Assembly (NCBI GenBank): GCA_039033415.1 | Contig: JBCCCR010000038.1 | Span: forward strand, 1-63,007 | Reading direction: 5' to 3' | DNA from: Pseudomonadota bacterium | GTDB taxonomy: Bacteria > Pseudomonadota > Gammaproteobacteria > Xanthomonadales > SZUA-38 | Length of the DNA stretch: 63,007 nt | Shown: in pieces, positions 51,526-60,924 of the stretch | Position numbering within the stretch: position 1 is the first letter of the stretch | Layout: each line of letters starts with the position of its first letter | Translations under genes and position numbers: made by a program | The notes under the pieces: generated by a model | The model's input: the letters and a program-made list of their open reading frames with translations, nothing else | The model's database searches: none | What the model was told of the DNA's origin: nothing

Positions 51526-53949
51526 ATGAAATCTACGCCAGTTCGGTCGGCGCTGACCCGCACGACTCTGCTCGCTACTGGAATTTGGCTTGCGCTGCCC
51601 GCGCAAGCGCAAGACCCAATGCTGGAAGAAATTGTCGTAACCGCGCAGAAGCGTGAACAGAGCCTCCAGGACGTCCCAATTTCCGTGAACGTTGTTACCG
51701 GACGCAAGATGGAAGACGTCGGGCTCAAGAAGATCGACGACCTGCAAAACTACGTCCCCAACCTGACGATGTCCGAAACCGGCATCGGCAACAACATTTA
51801 TATCCGCGGCATCGGCTCGGGCATCAACCCGGGGTTTGAACAGTCCTCGTCCATGTTTGTGGACGGCGTCCACTACGGCCGCGGCCAGCTGGCCCGCGCC
51901 CCGCTGTTCGACATGGCGCGCGTTGAGGTGCTGCGTGGCCCCCAGAGTATCCTGTTCGGTAAGAACAGTATCGCCGGCGCCATCAGCCTGACGACCGCGC
52001 AGCCGACCCAGGAATTCGAAGGCCAGGTGTCGGCGCTGTATGAGCCGGACCACGGCGAACAGGAAGTGAGCGTCATTCTCTCTGGCCCGATCAGCGAGAC
52101 GCTGTCCGGCCGGCTCGCCGTGCGCAAGCGCGACATGGACGGCTACATCGAAAACATCACCATCGGCGGGGACGAGCCCAACCGCGACGAGTTGACGGTT
52201 CGCGGCATCTTGCGCTGGGATCCGACCGACCAGCTCAGCGTCAGCGCCAAGTTCGAACGCAACGAGTTTGACGTGCGCGGCCGCCAGGTAGAGATCTTCA
52301 GCGATACCTACGGGTTTCCCGGTCCGATTCCGACCAACCCGCTGGCGATTCCCTACTCCCAGTTCCAGGTTCTGGCCTTAGGGCAGGACCCGTCGGCGCT
52401 GGACGTGACTCAGGATTTCCGCCGCAGCGCCAACGGCGACTTCAGCAACAACGAGTCGGACAACTTCACGCTGAACGTCGATTATGACTTTGGCGGCTTC
52501 ACGCTGTCGTCCATCACGAGCTACGTGCAGTATGAGTTCAGCGAGCTATGCGACTGCGACTTCAGCGGCGCCAACGTGATTCTCGCCCCGCTGGAGGAAG
52601 ACTACGACCAGTTCTCCCAGGAGCTGCGCCTGACCTCACCCGGTGGCGAAACCGTCGACTGGATCGTCGGTGCGTTCTACCAGACCAACGACCAGTCTTC
52701 GCCTGACGCTACCGGCGTACCCGGCAACAGCCTCATCGGACCGGTTGTGAACGGCCTCCTGGGTCCAGGCGCCGGTGACCTGTTTGTCAACAGCTCGGCC
52801 GCCCGGACCTTCACCCAGGACACCGACGCGCTGGCCATCTTTGGTCAGGCTACCTGGAACGTGTCGGATACGCTGCGGTTAAGCCTCGGTCTGCGCTACA
52901 CCGATGAGTCCAAGGACGCCACGCGCAACATCGTGCTGTCCGACTTTGCCACCGGTCAACCGATCAATCCGGCCACCGAGCCGCTGCGCTTTGGCACCGC
53001 GGCCGCGGTCTACGCCGGCCTGTTCGGCATCCAGGTGATTGGCCACGACCTCGTTGGCCAGCGCGATGACAGCTCCACCGATATCTCGCTGAACGGTCAG
53101 TGGGACGTTACCGACGACACGATGCTCTATGCCTCGTTCTCCACCGGCTTCAAGGCCGGCGGCTTCGACACCCGCTCCAACACGATTCCGGGCGCTTCGG
53201 CGATCGGCGTGCCGGGTATCTTCGCGCCGGGAACGCTGCCTGACGGCACCTTTGAGTTCGAGGACGAGCAGGCGGACTCTCTGGAGATCGGCGCCAAGAT
53301 GCGGCTCGCTGACGGCGCTGCGGAGCTGAATGCCGCGGCATTCTTCACCTCCTACGAAGATCTGCAGATCAGTATCTTCGACGGCATCCTGGGCTTTAAC
53401 GTGGGCAACGCCGCCGAGGCTGACATCCAGGGCGTGGAGCTGGACGGTCGCTGGCAGATCACCGAGTCATGGGGTATGTACGGCGCGGTGGCGTTCACGG
53501 ACTTCGAGTTCAAGAACTTCCAGAACGGCCAGTGCTTCTTTGGCGAGCCCGATCCGGAAGGTGACCGCCTGTGTGACCGCACCGGCGAAACCAACCAGTA
53601 CGTCGCGGACTATTCCGGCTCGGTCGGTTTTGACTACCGCACGGACATCGGTAGCTCGCTGTTTTTCCGCGGCAACCTCGATATCAACTTCACCGACGAG
53701 TTCTTCACCGCGCAAAACAACGATCCGCTGACGGTGCAGGACGCCTACGCCAAGATCAACCTGCGTCTCGCCCTGAGCAATCAGGCTGACACGTGGGAAG
53801 TGGCGCTGCTGGCCCGGAACCTGAACGACGAAGACGTGATCCGCTACTCCAACCCGGTACCGCTGTCCGGCACCTTTGGTTCCAACAGCGCATACGGCTT
53901 TGTCGAGCGGCCCCGTTCCATCGCTCTGCAGGCAAGCTACCGCTTTTAG
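51526..53949 (+). CDS. TonB-dependent outer-membrane receptor
   Basis: 807 aa. Signal peptide about 1-28 (PAQAQD). TonB box region EEIVVTAQKREQSLQDVP. The plug domain follows (DVPISVNVVTGRKMEDVGLKKIDDLQNYVPNL, residues 48-79), with the conserved GPQSILFGKNSIAGAISL, then the 22-strand barrel ending in ...RSIALQASYRF. The AQKREQSLQDVPISV type is abundant in marine gammaproteobacteria and sphingomonads and includes receptors for carbohydrates, terpenoids or aromatics. Substrate unknown. Strong ribosome-binding site AGGAGGGG before the ATG. Terminator downstream. Monocistronic. Confidence 0.96.
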   Translation: MKSTPVRSALTRTTLLATGIWLALPAQAQDPMLEEIVVTAQKREQSLQDVPISVNVVTGRKMEDVGLKKIDDLQNYVPNLTMSETGIGNNIYIRGIGSGINPGFEQSSSMFVDGVHYGRGQLARAPLFDMARVEVLRGPQSILFGKNSIAGAISLTTAQPTQEFEGQVSALYEPDHGEQEVSVILSGPISETLSGRLAVRKRDMDGYIENITIGGDEPNRDELTVRGILRWDPTDQLSVSAKFERNEFDVRGRQVEIFSDTYGFPGPIPTNPLAIPYSQFQVLALGQDPSALDVTQDFRRSANGDFSNNESDNFTLNVDYDFGGFTLSSITSYVQYEFSELCDCDFSGANVILAPLEEDYDQFSQELRLTSPGGETVDWIVGAFYQTNDQSSPDATGVPGNSLIGPVVNGLLGPGAGDLFVNSSAARTFTQDTDALAIFGQATWNVSDTLRLSLGLRYTDESKDATRNIVLSDFATGQPINPATEPLRFGTAAAVYAGLFGIQVIGHDLVGQRDDSSTDISLNGQWDVTDDTMLYASFSTGFKAGGFDTRSNTIPGASAIGVPGIFAPGTLPDGTFEFEDEQADSLEIGAKMRLADGAAELNAAAFFTSYEDLQISIFDGILGFNVGNAAEADIQGVELDGRWQITESWGMYGAVAFTDFEFKNFQNGQCFFGEPDPEGDRLCDRTGETNQYVADYSGSVGFDYRTDIGSSLFFRGNLDINFTDEFFTAQNNDPLTVQDAYAKINLRLALSNQADTWEVALLARNLNDEDVIRYSNPVPLSGTFGSNSAYGFVERPRSIALQASYRF

Positions 53950-53967
53950 CGGAGCCTGACCGACTCA

Positions 53968-53999
53968 ATGCCCCGGCGGACTCTCCGTCGGGGCATTTC
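53968..53999 (+). terminator. Terminator after the TonB receptor
   Basis: ATGCCCCGGCGG / CCGTCGGGGCAT (53968-53979, 53985-53996), 11 of 12 pairs, with a short T-tract after. Confidence 0.75.
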
Positions 54000-54098
54000 A
54001 AACCCCGGGCCGGCTGAATCCCTCAGCGTCTTCTCAAGCCCGATGCCTAGATCCCAATGTAATATCGACCACAGAGCCAAGCCGGTGACGCGTCAGCC

Positions 54099-55400
54099 AT
54101 GAGTCGACCGAAGTTTTCTTCCCAGTGGGCAACCGTCATGACGATGACCGGTCTCGCCGTTGGGCTGGGCAACGTCTGGCGCTTTCCCTACATGATGGGG
54201 CAGCACGGCGGCGGCGCTTTTCTCGTGATGTATCTGCTGCTGATGCTGGCTTTTGCCGTGCCGGCCATGAGCGCGGAGTGGGCGTTTGGGCGATCCACCG
54301 GCCGCGGGCCGATCGGCGCCATGGCGGCGGCCTTCGGTAAAACGCCGGGCACTGCGGCGGGCATCATCGTGCTGCTGAGCGTGCTCGTTACCGCAAGCTA
54401 CTATTCGCTGGTGGTCGGCAACGTTGCCTACAGCACCTGGTTTGCCGTGAGGCACGGCTTTGCAGAGCAAACGCTGGAAACCTATCAGCAGGAGCTTGGC
54501 AACCATCCGCTGCAGCTGGCTTTTGCGCTGCTGGTGGTGCTGGCCTCAACGCTGATTGTCACGCGAGGGCTCAAACGAGGTGTCGAGCTGGCCAACGTGG
54601 TGCTTGTGCCACTGTTCGGCGTGGCGGCCGTTTATCTGATCTTTGCGGTCCTGCGGCTGGACGGGGCGTTTGACAAGCTGACGGGGTTTATCACGCCCGA
54701 TTTCTCGCGCCTGAACGTCGACGTCGCCTTTGCCGCGCTGGGTCAGGCCTGTTTTTCGGTGGGCCTCTCCGGCACCGTCGGCGTGGTGCTGGGCAGCTAT
54801 CTGCGCCGGCGGCAGGCGGTGCTCGGCACCGCGCTGACAACCGCCGGCCTGGACGTTATGGCCGCGCTGCTGGCGGCACTTTTTGTGGTGCCGGCGGTGC
54901 TGATGTTTGGCATCGACATGACGGCCGGACCCGGGCTGTTGTTCGACACCCTGCCCCACCTTTTCAGCCTGCTGCCCGGCGGACGCTGGCTGGCCGGCAT
55001 TTTCCTGCTGTCCTGGGTCAGCGTGGCGCTGCTGAGTATCGTCGCCACCCTGGATACCCTGACCACCGGCTTTGGCGAGCTCAAGCTCCTGGCGCCGCTG
55101 CGCCGCTGGCTGACGCCGGCGTTTGGACTGGCGATTGCGATCCTGGTGACGCCGATCGCGTTTAATCCGCAGTGGCTGGGCATGCTGGACACCATCTTTG
55201 GCTCCGGCATGTTTATCCTCGGCTCCCTGCTGGCGATTACCGGGCTGGGGTGGGGCTTAGGAAAGCGAACAACGGCACAGGAAATTGACCCCACCGGCGG
55301 CATGCCGTGGCTCGTGTTTTGGATTCGGTGGGTGATACCGCCGACGGTGGCGGTGATTCTGGTCGGCTTTGTTTACAGCTCAGTGACCGGCGGCCACTGA
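54099..55400 (+). CDS. Sodium-dependent transporter, NSS/SNF family
   Basis: 433 aa, around 11-12 helices. N-terminal signature FSSQWATVMTMTGLAVGLGNVWRFPYM (residues 5-31, the Na+-binding LGNVWRFPY), then GGGAFLVMYLLLMLAFAVPAMSAEW. This is the LeuT/MhsT group that takes up amino acids or related amines with sodium. The unwound helices appear intact. Substrate unknown. It ends 12 bases before the convergent small exported protein gene. Confidence 0.95.
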   Translation: MSRPKFSSQWATVMTMTGLAVGLGNVWRFPYMMGQHGGGAFLVMYLLLMLAFAVPAMSAEWAFGRSTGRGPIGAMAAAFGKTPGTAAGIIVLLSVLVTASYYSLVVGNVAYSTWFAVRHGFAEQTLETYQQELGNHPLQLAFALLVVLASTLIVTRGLKRGVELANVVLVPLFGVAAVYLIFAVLRLDGAFDKLTGFITPDFSRLNVDVAFAALGQACFSVGLSGTVGVVLGSYLRRRQAVLGTALTTAGLDVMAALLAALFVVPAVLMFGIDMTAGPGLLFDTLPHLFSLLPGGRWLAGIFLLSWVSVALLSIVATLDTLTTGFGELKLLAPLRRWLTPAFGLAIAILVTPIAFNPQWLGMLDTIFGSGMFILGSLLAITGLGWGLGKRTTAQEIDPTGGMPWLVFWIRWVIPPTVAVILVGFVYSSVTGGH

Positions 55401-55412
55401 GCCTTCAGGGCC

Positions 55413-55676
55413 TCAGCTTGGGTCGCGGTCTTCCGGCTCCGGCTGGCCCGCAGTGGACTGGTCCTTGGGGCGAACCGCTTCGGTGATCAGCGCCTGCGCC
55501 GCCTGCTCAGGGTTTTGAAACTTACGGCCTTCGAGAGCGCCGGCATGACAGTGGTAGTCATCATGCTTCTTGCCCTTGTGGCAGCCATCTTCGTTCAGCG
55601 AGGTATCGTGCGCCAAAATTGCCGGCGAGAGCAGCGTTCCCAGGAGCCCGGCCAGCAGCAGTCGAAAATTTTTCAT
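55413..55676 (-). CDS. Small exported Cys/His protein (YHCH type), copy 1
   Basis: 87 aa from ATG 55676. Signal peptide about 1-22 (ILAHD). The mature part is dominated by NEDGCHKGKKHDDYHCHAGALEGRKFQNPEQAAQ. The GCH...YHCH pattern is seen in small Excalibur-like or YHYH-domain proteins thought to bind a metal such as calcium or zinc. A paralogue lies at 55793 with the same spacing of GCH, HCH, G.L.GR.F. Upstream of the domain little is conserved. The C-terminal 40 residues are acidic and proline-rich. Confidence 0.82.
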   Translation of the reverse strand: MKNFRLLLAGLLGTLLSPAILAHDTSLNEDGCHKGKKHDDYHCHAGALEGRKFQNPEQAAQALITEAVRPKDQSTAGQPEPEDRDPS

Positions 55677-55792
55677 CACAGCGTCCAATCTGTCTAGGTC
55701 TGTCAATTTAGCAAAGTGCGGGGCACCTGACCGCTGCTGCCGGATCAGCGGATCAGTCTGCTTCGCAGGCGGCCCCTACGGCACTCGCTCCC

Positions 55793-56089
55793 CTAGTTTT
55801 TGCCGGGTTTGCCTTCCTTCTCAGGCTTCTTCTGACCCAGGCGTGCCGCCACCAGCGCGGCGTTCATGGCTCGACGATCGGCGAAGCTGCGGCCCTTCAA
55901 CGGCCCCTCGTGACAGTGAAACTGGCCGCTTTTGGTCTCCTGATGGCAACCGTTTTTGTCGACGGTCAGCTTGTGGGCGGCTGCCGGACCCGCCACCATC
56001 GCCAACGTTATCGCCAGCAGCCGAATACTTTTTCTCGCTACTACGGGCATCAAATGCTGAGCCTTCACATCATTAGAGGTTGGTTTCAT
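55793..56089 (-). CDS. Small exported Cys/His protein (YHCH type), copy 2
   Basis: About 98 aa from ATG 56089, which has AGGGGA 7 bases upstream. Hydrophobic signal-like stretch about 22-38 (AAAHK). Core NGCHQETKSGQFHCHEGPLKGRSFADRRAMNAALVAARLG. The cysteine/histidine layout matches the 55413 gene (GCH-N8-HCH). Here F replaces the tyrosine of YHCH. The C-terminus is lysine-rich (GQKKPEKEGKPGKN), opposite in charge to copy 1. Probably a diverged tandem duplicate. Confidence 0.82.
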   Translation of the reverse strand: MKPTSNDVKAQHLMPVVARKSIRLLAITLAMVAGPAAAHKLTVDKNGCHQETKSGQFHCHEGPLKGRSFADRRAMNAALVAARLGQKKPEKEGKPGKN

Positions 56090-56137
56090 GGGCTGATCCC
56101 CTGTTGTTCTGTGCACTGAGCATAGGTGAACACATCA

Positions 56138-56195
56138 CACTGAACAACTGTATAGGTTAAATAATCGTTTTTTTGTATCTGTGCATTGTTCAGTG
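56138..56195. promoter_or_regulatory. Spaced inverted repeat in divergent promoter region
   Basis: CACTGAACAA (56138-56147) and TTGTTCAGTG (56186-56195) form perfect 10-bp arms 38 bases apart. TCTGTGCA is also directly repeated (56108-56115, 56178-56185). The arms flank a T-rich spacer, between the divergent copy 2 gene and the 80-aa gene. Looks like an operator pair that could be looped. Confidence 0.5.
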
Positions 56196-56235
56196 ATCCG
56201 GTAGTCTCACCCTTACCAGGTGATGGGAGTTCAGC

Positions 56236-56478
56236 ATGAAAACACCGACACCCGATCGAGGGGTTGTATACCGGCACACGCGGCTAATGCGTCAGCGCTT
56301 TGGCCTCGATAACGGCCACTGGCCACGCACTTTTTTCAGCGCCTGGCTCAGGCGTTATTATCTGGCGGCCCGGCTGAGGGCCGTATTGCTGACCGCTAAG
56401 CCACAGCGACGGGTTGACCCATGCGATGACTGGCAGCGCAGCACCACGGCCGACATGTGTCCGTCCTGCACCTGCTGA
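56236..56478 (+). CDS. Small uncharacterised protein
   Basis: 80 aa, basic, ending CPSCTC. No membrane helix or family recognised. It is supported by a GGGAG ribosome-binding site 6 bases before the ATG and by codon usage in line with its neighbours. The C-terminal CPSCTC could bind a metal. It is divergent from the YHCH copy 2 gene, across the inverted repeat. The EamA transporter lies 45 bases downstream, perhaps in the same transcription unit. Confidence 0.5.
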   Translation: MKTPTPDRGVVYRHTRLMRQRFGLDNGHWPRTFFSAWLRRYYLAARLRAVLLTAKPQRRVDPCDDWQRSTTADMCPSCTC

Positions 56479-56523
56479 GCGGAACATAACTGTTCTCAAT
56501 CGATCTCCAAGGAAGTTGGCTTT

Positions 56524-57441
56524 TTGAACAACCCGCTGATCTACGGCACCACCGTTCTGGTCTGGGGCAGCACCTGGCTGGCCATCAACTACCAGCTGGG
56601 AGTGGTCCCGCTGGAGGTGTCGGTCTTCTATCGTTACGCCCTTGCGGCCCTGCTCCTGCTGGGATTCTGCGCCGTGACCGGACGGACGCTGAGGTTCAAC
56701 CTGGCGGAGCATAAGCTGTTTGCCGGGGTCGGCGCGCTGATGTTCAGCCTGAATTATCTGATGGCCTACGCAGCCCAGCAGTACGTCAGCTCAGCGCTCA
56801 ACGCGCTGATATTCTCGTGCATCCTGTGGCTGAACATTTTGAACGCCAGGATCTTTCTCAAGGTGCGCTCGGAGCGTGAGGTGCTTCTCGGGGCCGCCTT
56901 CGGCATGCTGGGCATCGTTGTACTGTTCTGGCCTTCCCTTTCGACGGTCGAAGTATCCGACGCGGTGCTTCTGGGCGGCGCCTTCAGCCTCATGGGGGCG
57001 CTTTCAGCCTCGCTGGGCAACATCCTGTCGCAGCACGCGCTGACGCAGCTGCCGGTGCTCCAGGTGAACGCCTGGGGCATGAGCTACGGGGCGCTGTTCA
57101 ACCTGCTGGTCTGCCTGGCCCTGGGGCGGCCGTTTCTCTTCGATCCGTCGATTGCCTACGTCGGCTCTCTGCTCTACCTGGTGCTGGCCGGCAGCATCGT
57201 GGCTTTTGTCCTTTACCTGACCCTCGTCAGCCGGATCGGCGCCCACCGCGCAGGTTATACGGTGGTGATGTTCCCGGTGGTGGCAACGCTGCTGGCGGTG
57301 GCGTTTGAGGGCCTGGAGCTCAGCCGCTGGCTCCTGGCCGGTATGGCCCTGGTGCTCACCGGTAACGTGATGATTCTGCGGCAGGGCAAAAAAGCTTCAC
57401 AGGACACTCGACGATTCTCAGGAAATGAGAATTCGGCGTGA
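56524..57441 (+). CDS. EamA/DMT-family transporter
   Basis: 305 aa with ten predicted helices in two EamA repeats (about 1-135 and 145-290). Markers: YGTTVLVWGSTWLAINYQLG, PLEVSVFYRYALAALLLLG, then the second half QLPVLQVNAWGMSYGALF. TTG start with AAGGAA upstream; no ATG is placed better. Members export amino acids, nucleosides or other metabolites; the substrate is not predictable. Confidence 0.92.
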   Translation: MNNPLIYGTTVLVWGSTWLAINYQLGVVPLEVSVFYRYALAALLLLGFCAVTGRTLRFNLAEHKLFAGVGALMFSLNYLMAYAAQQYVSSALNALIFSCILWLNILNARIFLKVRSEREVLLGAAFGMLGIVVLFWPSLSTVEVSDAVLLGGAFSLMGALSASLGNILSQHALTQLPVLQVNAWGMSYGALFNLLVCLALGRPFLFDPSIAYVGSLLYLVLAGSIVAFVLYLTLVSRIGAHRAGYTVVMFPVVATLLAVAFEGLELSRWLLAGMALVLTGNVMILRQGKKASQDTRRFSGNENSA

Positions 57442-57471
57442 TCCAATAGCTTCGCGCTAGAGGAGAACGCC

Positions 57472-57822
57472 ATGCAAGCCACCCAACAACTCGTCGATTT
57501 TCCGCTTCCCGAGAACCCGTCCGGCAAGCGCCACGACGCGGGCCCCAGCGCCCGGCAGCAGCGGGCGAGCCAGTCGGTCGTTGGCAAAACGGTCACCGGA
57601 ATCATCTCCAGGCCCGTCAGTGGAGGCCGAGAGTCGCTGTTGATGCTGCAGTTCAGCGATGGCTCCTGCTTTGAATTTGTGTCTCCAGCAGCGCAGAGAG
57701 CTCTGAGCCGCCACAGCGGTCGCACGTCCGCCGCGGACACGGCGGCCGACAACAGCCTCCAACAGCTCTCCTTTTTCCCCCATGACGGAAAGCCGGCAGC
57801 GTCTTCAACTCCGGTGTTCTGA
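57472..57822 (+). CDS. Unrecognised 116-aa protein
   Basis: Soluble, starts MQATQQLVDFPLPENP, with GAGGAGA 5 bases before the ATG. It has a conserved-looking central beta segment VVGKTVTGIISRPVSGGRESLLMLQFSDGSCFEFVS (residues 36-71), resembling a small SH3-like or hydrophobic-core fold, then a disordered serine-rich tail. Function unknown. It follows the EamA gene by 30 bases and ends at a terminator. Confidence 0.65.
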   Translation: MQATQQLVDFPLPENPSGKRHDAGPSARQQRASQSVVGKTVTGIISRPVSGGRESLLMLQFSDGSCFEFVSPAAQRALSRHSGRTSAADTAADNSLQQLSFFPHDGKPAASSTPVF

Positions 57823-57894
57823 CGGCGCTTTGGCTGCCTGCATCCGCACGCTGGGCAGCCGCCACCACTTAAGCCATTCCTTTCCGTCACCTCA

Positions 57895-57923
57895 AACCCG
57901 GCCTACTGGCCGGGTTTTTTTTT
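57895..57923 (+). terminator. Strong intrinsic terminator
   Basis: AACCCGGCC-TACT-GGCCGGGTT followed by nine Ts. Ends the EamA operon. Confidence 0.95.
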
Positions 57924-58012
57924 GCGCCGCCGCCGGACCGATGACGAACGGCACTGCAACATCTGAGTTGATTTGATATCATTTTGTTATCTTTTCAATT
58001 CAAGGCGATCGG

Positions 58013-58879
58013 ATGAATACAGAAAAAGTCATAAAGGTCAGCTCGGGCTACGTCATGCTAGTCGGTCTCGCGGTCGCTCAGCTGCTCGGTGTTTTGGCGT
58101 TTGTCTTCGCCGTGGAAGCGTCCAGCGATCTCTGGAAGATTCCGGCGGTGCTGCTGAACATCGGAATTCTCATCCTCTGGTTCGGCCTGTTTATGGTCAA
58201 CCCGAACCAAGCCAAGGTTCTGCAGCTGTTCGGCAGCTATGTGGGCACGGCGCGTAACCCCGGACTCCGCTGGGCAAACCCCTTTTACTCCAAGAAGGCT
58301 GTTTCCGTGAAGGTGCGTAACTTCGAAAGCGGGAAGCTGAAGGTCAACGAATCTTCCGGCAGCCCGATTGAGATTGCCGCGGTGGTGGTCTGGCGCGTCG
58401 TCGATACCGCAGAGGCCGTATTTGAGGTGGATGACTTCGAAGAGTTCGTCAATATCCAGAGCGAGGCTGCGCTTCGTAACCTGGCCACGTCCTATCCGTA
58501 CGAGTCCGACAAGGAAGACGAGACCTCCCTGCGCAGCCACCCCGCGAAGATCTCCGAGTCGCTGCGGAAAGAAATCCAGGATCGGCTGGAGAAGGCCGGA
58601 GTGGAGGTGATCGAGGCACGGATCAGCCACCTGGCCTATGCGCCGGAAATTGCGAACGCGATGCTGCGGCGCCAGCAGGCCTCAGCCATCATTGCGGCCC
58701 GGGAGCGGATTGTGGAAGGTGCCGTCGGCATGGTCGAGCTGGCGCTGTCGGAGCTCAGCCGGCAGGAAATTGTTGATCTGGACGAAGAGCGGAAGGCCAC
58801 CATGGTGAGCAATCTGCTGGTGGTGCTTTGCAGTGAAGACAACGCCCAGCCGGTGCTCAATACCGGTACGCTCTACTAA
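58013..58879 (+). CDS. SPFH/Band 7 membrane protein
   Basis: 288 aa. Two N-terminal helices (about 12-34 and 42-62), then an SPFH domain: [44 protein letters not shown] (residues 63-106), [28 protein letters not shown], and a coiled-coil tail with [50 protein letters not shown]. Likely forms oligomeric membrane rings, as stomatin-like proteins do. A conserved partner, an Arc-like protein, lies directly downstream. Confidence 0.94.
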   Translation: MNTEKVIKVSSGYVMLVGLAVAQLLGVLAFVFAVEASSDLWKIPAVLLNIGILILWFGLFMVNPNQAKVLQLFGSYVGTARNPGLRWANPFYSKKAVSVKVRNFESGKLKVNESSGSPIEIAAVVVWRVVDTAEAVFEVDDFEEFVNIQSEAALRNLATSYPYESDKEDETSLRSHPAKISESLRKEIQDRLEKAGVEVIEARISHLAYAPEIANAMLRRQQASAIIAARERIVEGAVGMVELALSELSRQEIVDLDEERKATMVSNLLVVLCSEDNAQPVLNTGTLY

Positions 58880-58912
58880 CCCTCGCCAAGGCGGTCGGCC
58901 AGGAGTTAGCTG

Positions 58913-59116
58913 ATGCCCCGCAAAAAGGCGTTTGCGCTGCGAATGAGCGATGACATCTTCGCCGCCATTCAGCGCTGGGCTGACGACGACCTGCGCTCCG
59001 TCAACGGCCAGATCGAGTTTCTGTTGCGGGAGGCGCTGCGGGACAGCGGCCGGATTCCGCCGCCAAAGGCGGATCCGGCGCCGGGCACTAAGACGCCCGA
59101 CGACGGAGACGGCTAG
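58913..59116 (+). CDS. Arc-like ribbon-helix-helix small protein
   Basis: 67 aa. [47 protein letters not shown] (residues 1-47) matches the ribbon-helix-helix form (beta strand KAFALRM, helices [11 protein letters not shown] and [13 protein letters not shown]). A disordered acidic tail follows. AGGAG lies 7 bases before the ATG, 33 bases after the SPFH stop. Probably a DNA-binding regulator; this SPFH-plus-RHH pairing recurs in other Gammaproteobacteria. Converges with htpX with a 4-base overlap. Confidence 0.85.
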   Translation: MPRKKAFALRMSDDIFAAIQRWADDDLRSVNGQIEFLLREALRDSGRIPPPKADPAPGTKTPDDGDG

Positions 59117-59994
59117 CCCGAGGCCAGCGCAGCGATGCGCTCCTCTAGCGGCGGGTGCGTCATCATCAGGCGCTTAAGCCCCGCCGTGCCTTTGCCGCTG
59201 ATGCCAAACGCTTCCACCGAGTCGGGCAACGAGCTGTGGCCATAGGTCTGGCTCAGCCGCCGTAGCGCGCTGATCATCTTGTCCCGACCTGCCAGCTCCG
59301 CCCCGCCCTGGTCGGCGCGGAACTCGCGCTGCCGGGAGAACCAGGCGGCAATGATGCTCGCCAGCAGGCCGAGGGCGACCTGAGCCACCATGACCACCAG
59401 GAAATAGCCCATGCCGCCGCCGCGTTCGTTGCGGAACACCACCTGATCCACCACCATGCCGATGATGCGGGCAAAAAAGATCACAAAGGTGTTCAGAACT
59501 CCCTGCAGCAAGCCCATGGTTACCATGTCGCCATTGGCTACGTGCGCCACCTCGTGGCCGAGCACCGCCTCAACCTCGTCGGCCGTCATCGCCGTGAGCA
59601 GCCCTGTGCTCACGGCCACCAGCGCATCGTTGCGCTTCATGCCCGTGGCAAACGCGTTCATCTCAGGCGCGTCGTAGACCGCCACGTCCGGCATCCCGAT
59701 GCCCGCCTTTTCCGCCTGCCGTTTGACGGTGTCGACCAGCCATGCCTCGGTGCTGTTGGCCGGCTGTTTGATGACGCGGGCACCGGTACTCTTGAGCGCC
59801 AGCCACTTCGACATGGCCAGCGATATGAATGATCCCGCCATGCCGAATACGGCGGAAAAGATCAGGAGCCCCGTCAGGTTGATGCCGCTCCCGCTGCGGG
59901 CCAGCGCGTCCTCGATACCCAGCACCTTGAGGACAATTGTCGCCAGCGCGATGACCGCCATGTTGGTTGCCAGAAAAAGAAAAATCCGGGTCAT
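59113..59994 (-). CDS. htpX: Membrane metalloprotease HtpX
   Basis: 293 aa. Zinc motif [11 protein letters not shown] (about residues 138-148) between two pairs of helices; the third ligand lies in the E of the [12 protein letters not shown] stretch. N-terminal [25 protein letters not shown] is the HtpX start. It degrades damaged inner-membrane proteins, together with FtsH, during envelope stress. Divergent from cysZ. Confidence 0.97.
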   Translation of the reverse strand: MTRIFLFLATNMAVIALATIVLKVLGIEDALARSGSGINLTGLLIFSAVFGMAGSFISLAMSKWLALKSTGARVIKQPANSTEAWLVDTVKRQAEKAGIGMPDVAVYDAPEMNAFATGMKRNDALVAVSTGLLTAMTADEVEAVLGHEVAHVANGDMVTMGLLQGVLNTFVIFFARIIGMVVDQVVFRNERGGGMGYFLVVMVAQVALGLLASIIAAWFSRQREFRADQGGAELAGRDKMISALRRLSQTYGHSSLPDSVEAFGISGKGTAGLKRLMMTHPPLEERIAALASG

Positions 59995-60191
59995 AATGCC
60001 TCCAGGTCTTAAACCACTCGCCTGGCCAGCCAGGCCGACGAGTCGCGAGGAATTCGCTTGATGTGTTGCGTCAAACCGTTGATCTGGGTTTTGTTGTGGG
60101 GCGAATCAAGTCCCCCGGCTGACAGCCGCCTGGCACCGAGGCAACTCTTGGCAGTGGGCGGACCGCGTGCCAAAAGGAAAGATAGTCGCCC

Positions 60192-60920
60192 ATGATTGCG
60201 CAAGTATTACGAGGCGCCGGCTTTGCGCTCGGCGGGTTTGGCTGGCTTCGCCGGCCAGGGTTACGTCGATTTCTGCTGGTCCCGCTGCTGATCAATCTGC
60301 TGGTCTTTGGCGCCGCTGCCACCTATTCCCTAACGCGTTTTGGCGACTGGCTGGAGACGCTGCTGCCGGCGTCGCTGGGCTGGCTGTGGTGGGTCCTGCT
60401 GCCGCTGGCCGCAATCGTTTTGCTCGTTGTGGTGTATTTCACCTTCACCATGGTGGCCAACCTCCTGGCCTCACCCTTCAACGATCGGCTGGCCGAGCGG
60501 GTGGCAGACCGGCTCGGTCACCGCATCGACGAAACGCAGCGAGCGGGCGCCTGGGCTGGCCAGATTCTGAAGGCCACTCTGGGAGAGCTCCGCAAGTGGC
60601 TCTACTTTGCCTTTCTTGCCCTACTGGCGCTGGCCTGCTGGCTGTTTCCACCCACCACGCTGCTGGCGCCGTGGGTGTGGCTGCTGGTGGGCATATGGAT
60701 CTTTGCCTTCGAGTATCTCGACTATCCGCTGGGTAACGCCGGGCTGGGCTTCGGCGGCAAACATCGCTGGATCCGCGAGCATCGCTGGTACGCGCTGGGC
60801 TTTGGCGGGACCCTGACCGTGATGACGCTGATTCCCGTGGTCAATTTTGCGGTGATGCCCGCTGCGGTCTGCGGGGCAACCGAGCTCTGGGTCTACTGCG
60901 AGCGGCGGGAGCGCGCCTGA
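60192..60920 (+). CDS. cysZ: Inner-membrane sulfate channel CysZ-like (EI24 family)
   Basis: 242 aa. EI24/CysZ family: GFALGGFGWLRRPGLRRFLLVPLLINLLVFG near the N-terminus, VANLLASPFNDRLAERVADRLG (the CysZ core loop), YLDYPLGNAGLGFGGKHRWIREHRWYALGFGGTLTVMTLIPVVNFAVMPAAVCGATELW. In E. coli CysZ mediates sulfate uptake. The start and length fit. A few bases from gluQ, probably co-transcribed. Confidence 0.9.
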   Translation: MIAQVLRGAGFALGGFGWLRRPGLRRFLLVPLLINLLVFGAAATYSLTRFGDWLETLLPASLGWLWWVLLPLAAIVLLVVVYFTFTMVANLLASPFNDRLAERVADRLGHRIDETQRAGAWAGQILKATLGELRKWLYFAFLALLALACWLFPPTTLLAPWVWLLVGIWIFAFEYLDYPLGNAGLGFGGKHRWIREHRWYALGFGGTLTVMTLIPVVNFAVMPAAVCGATELWVYCERRERA

Positions 60921-60924
60921 ATCG

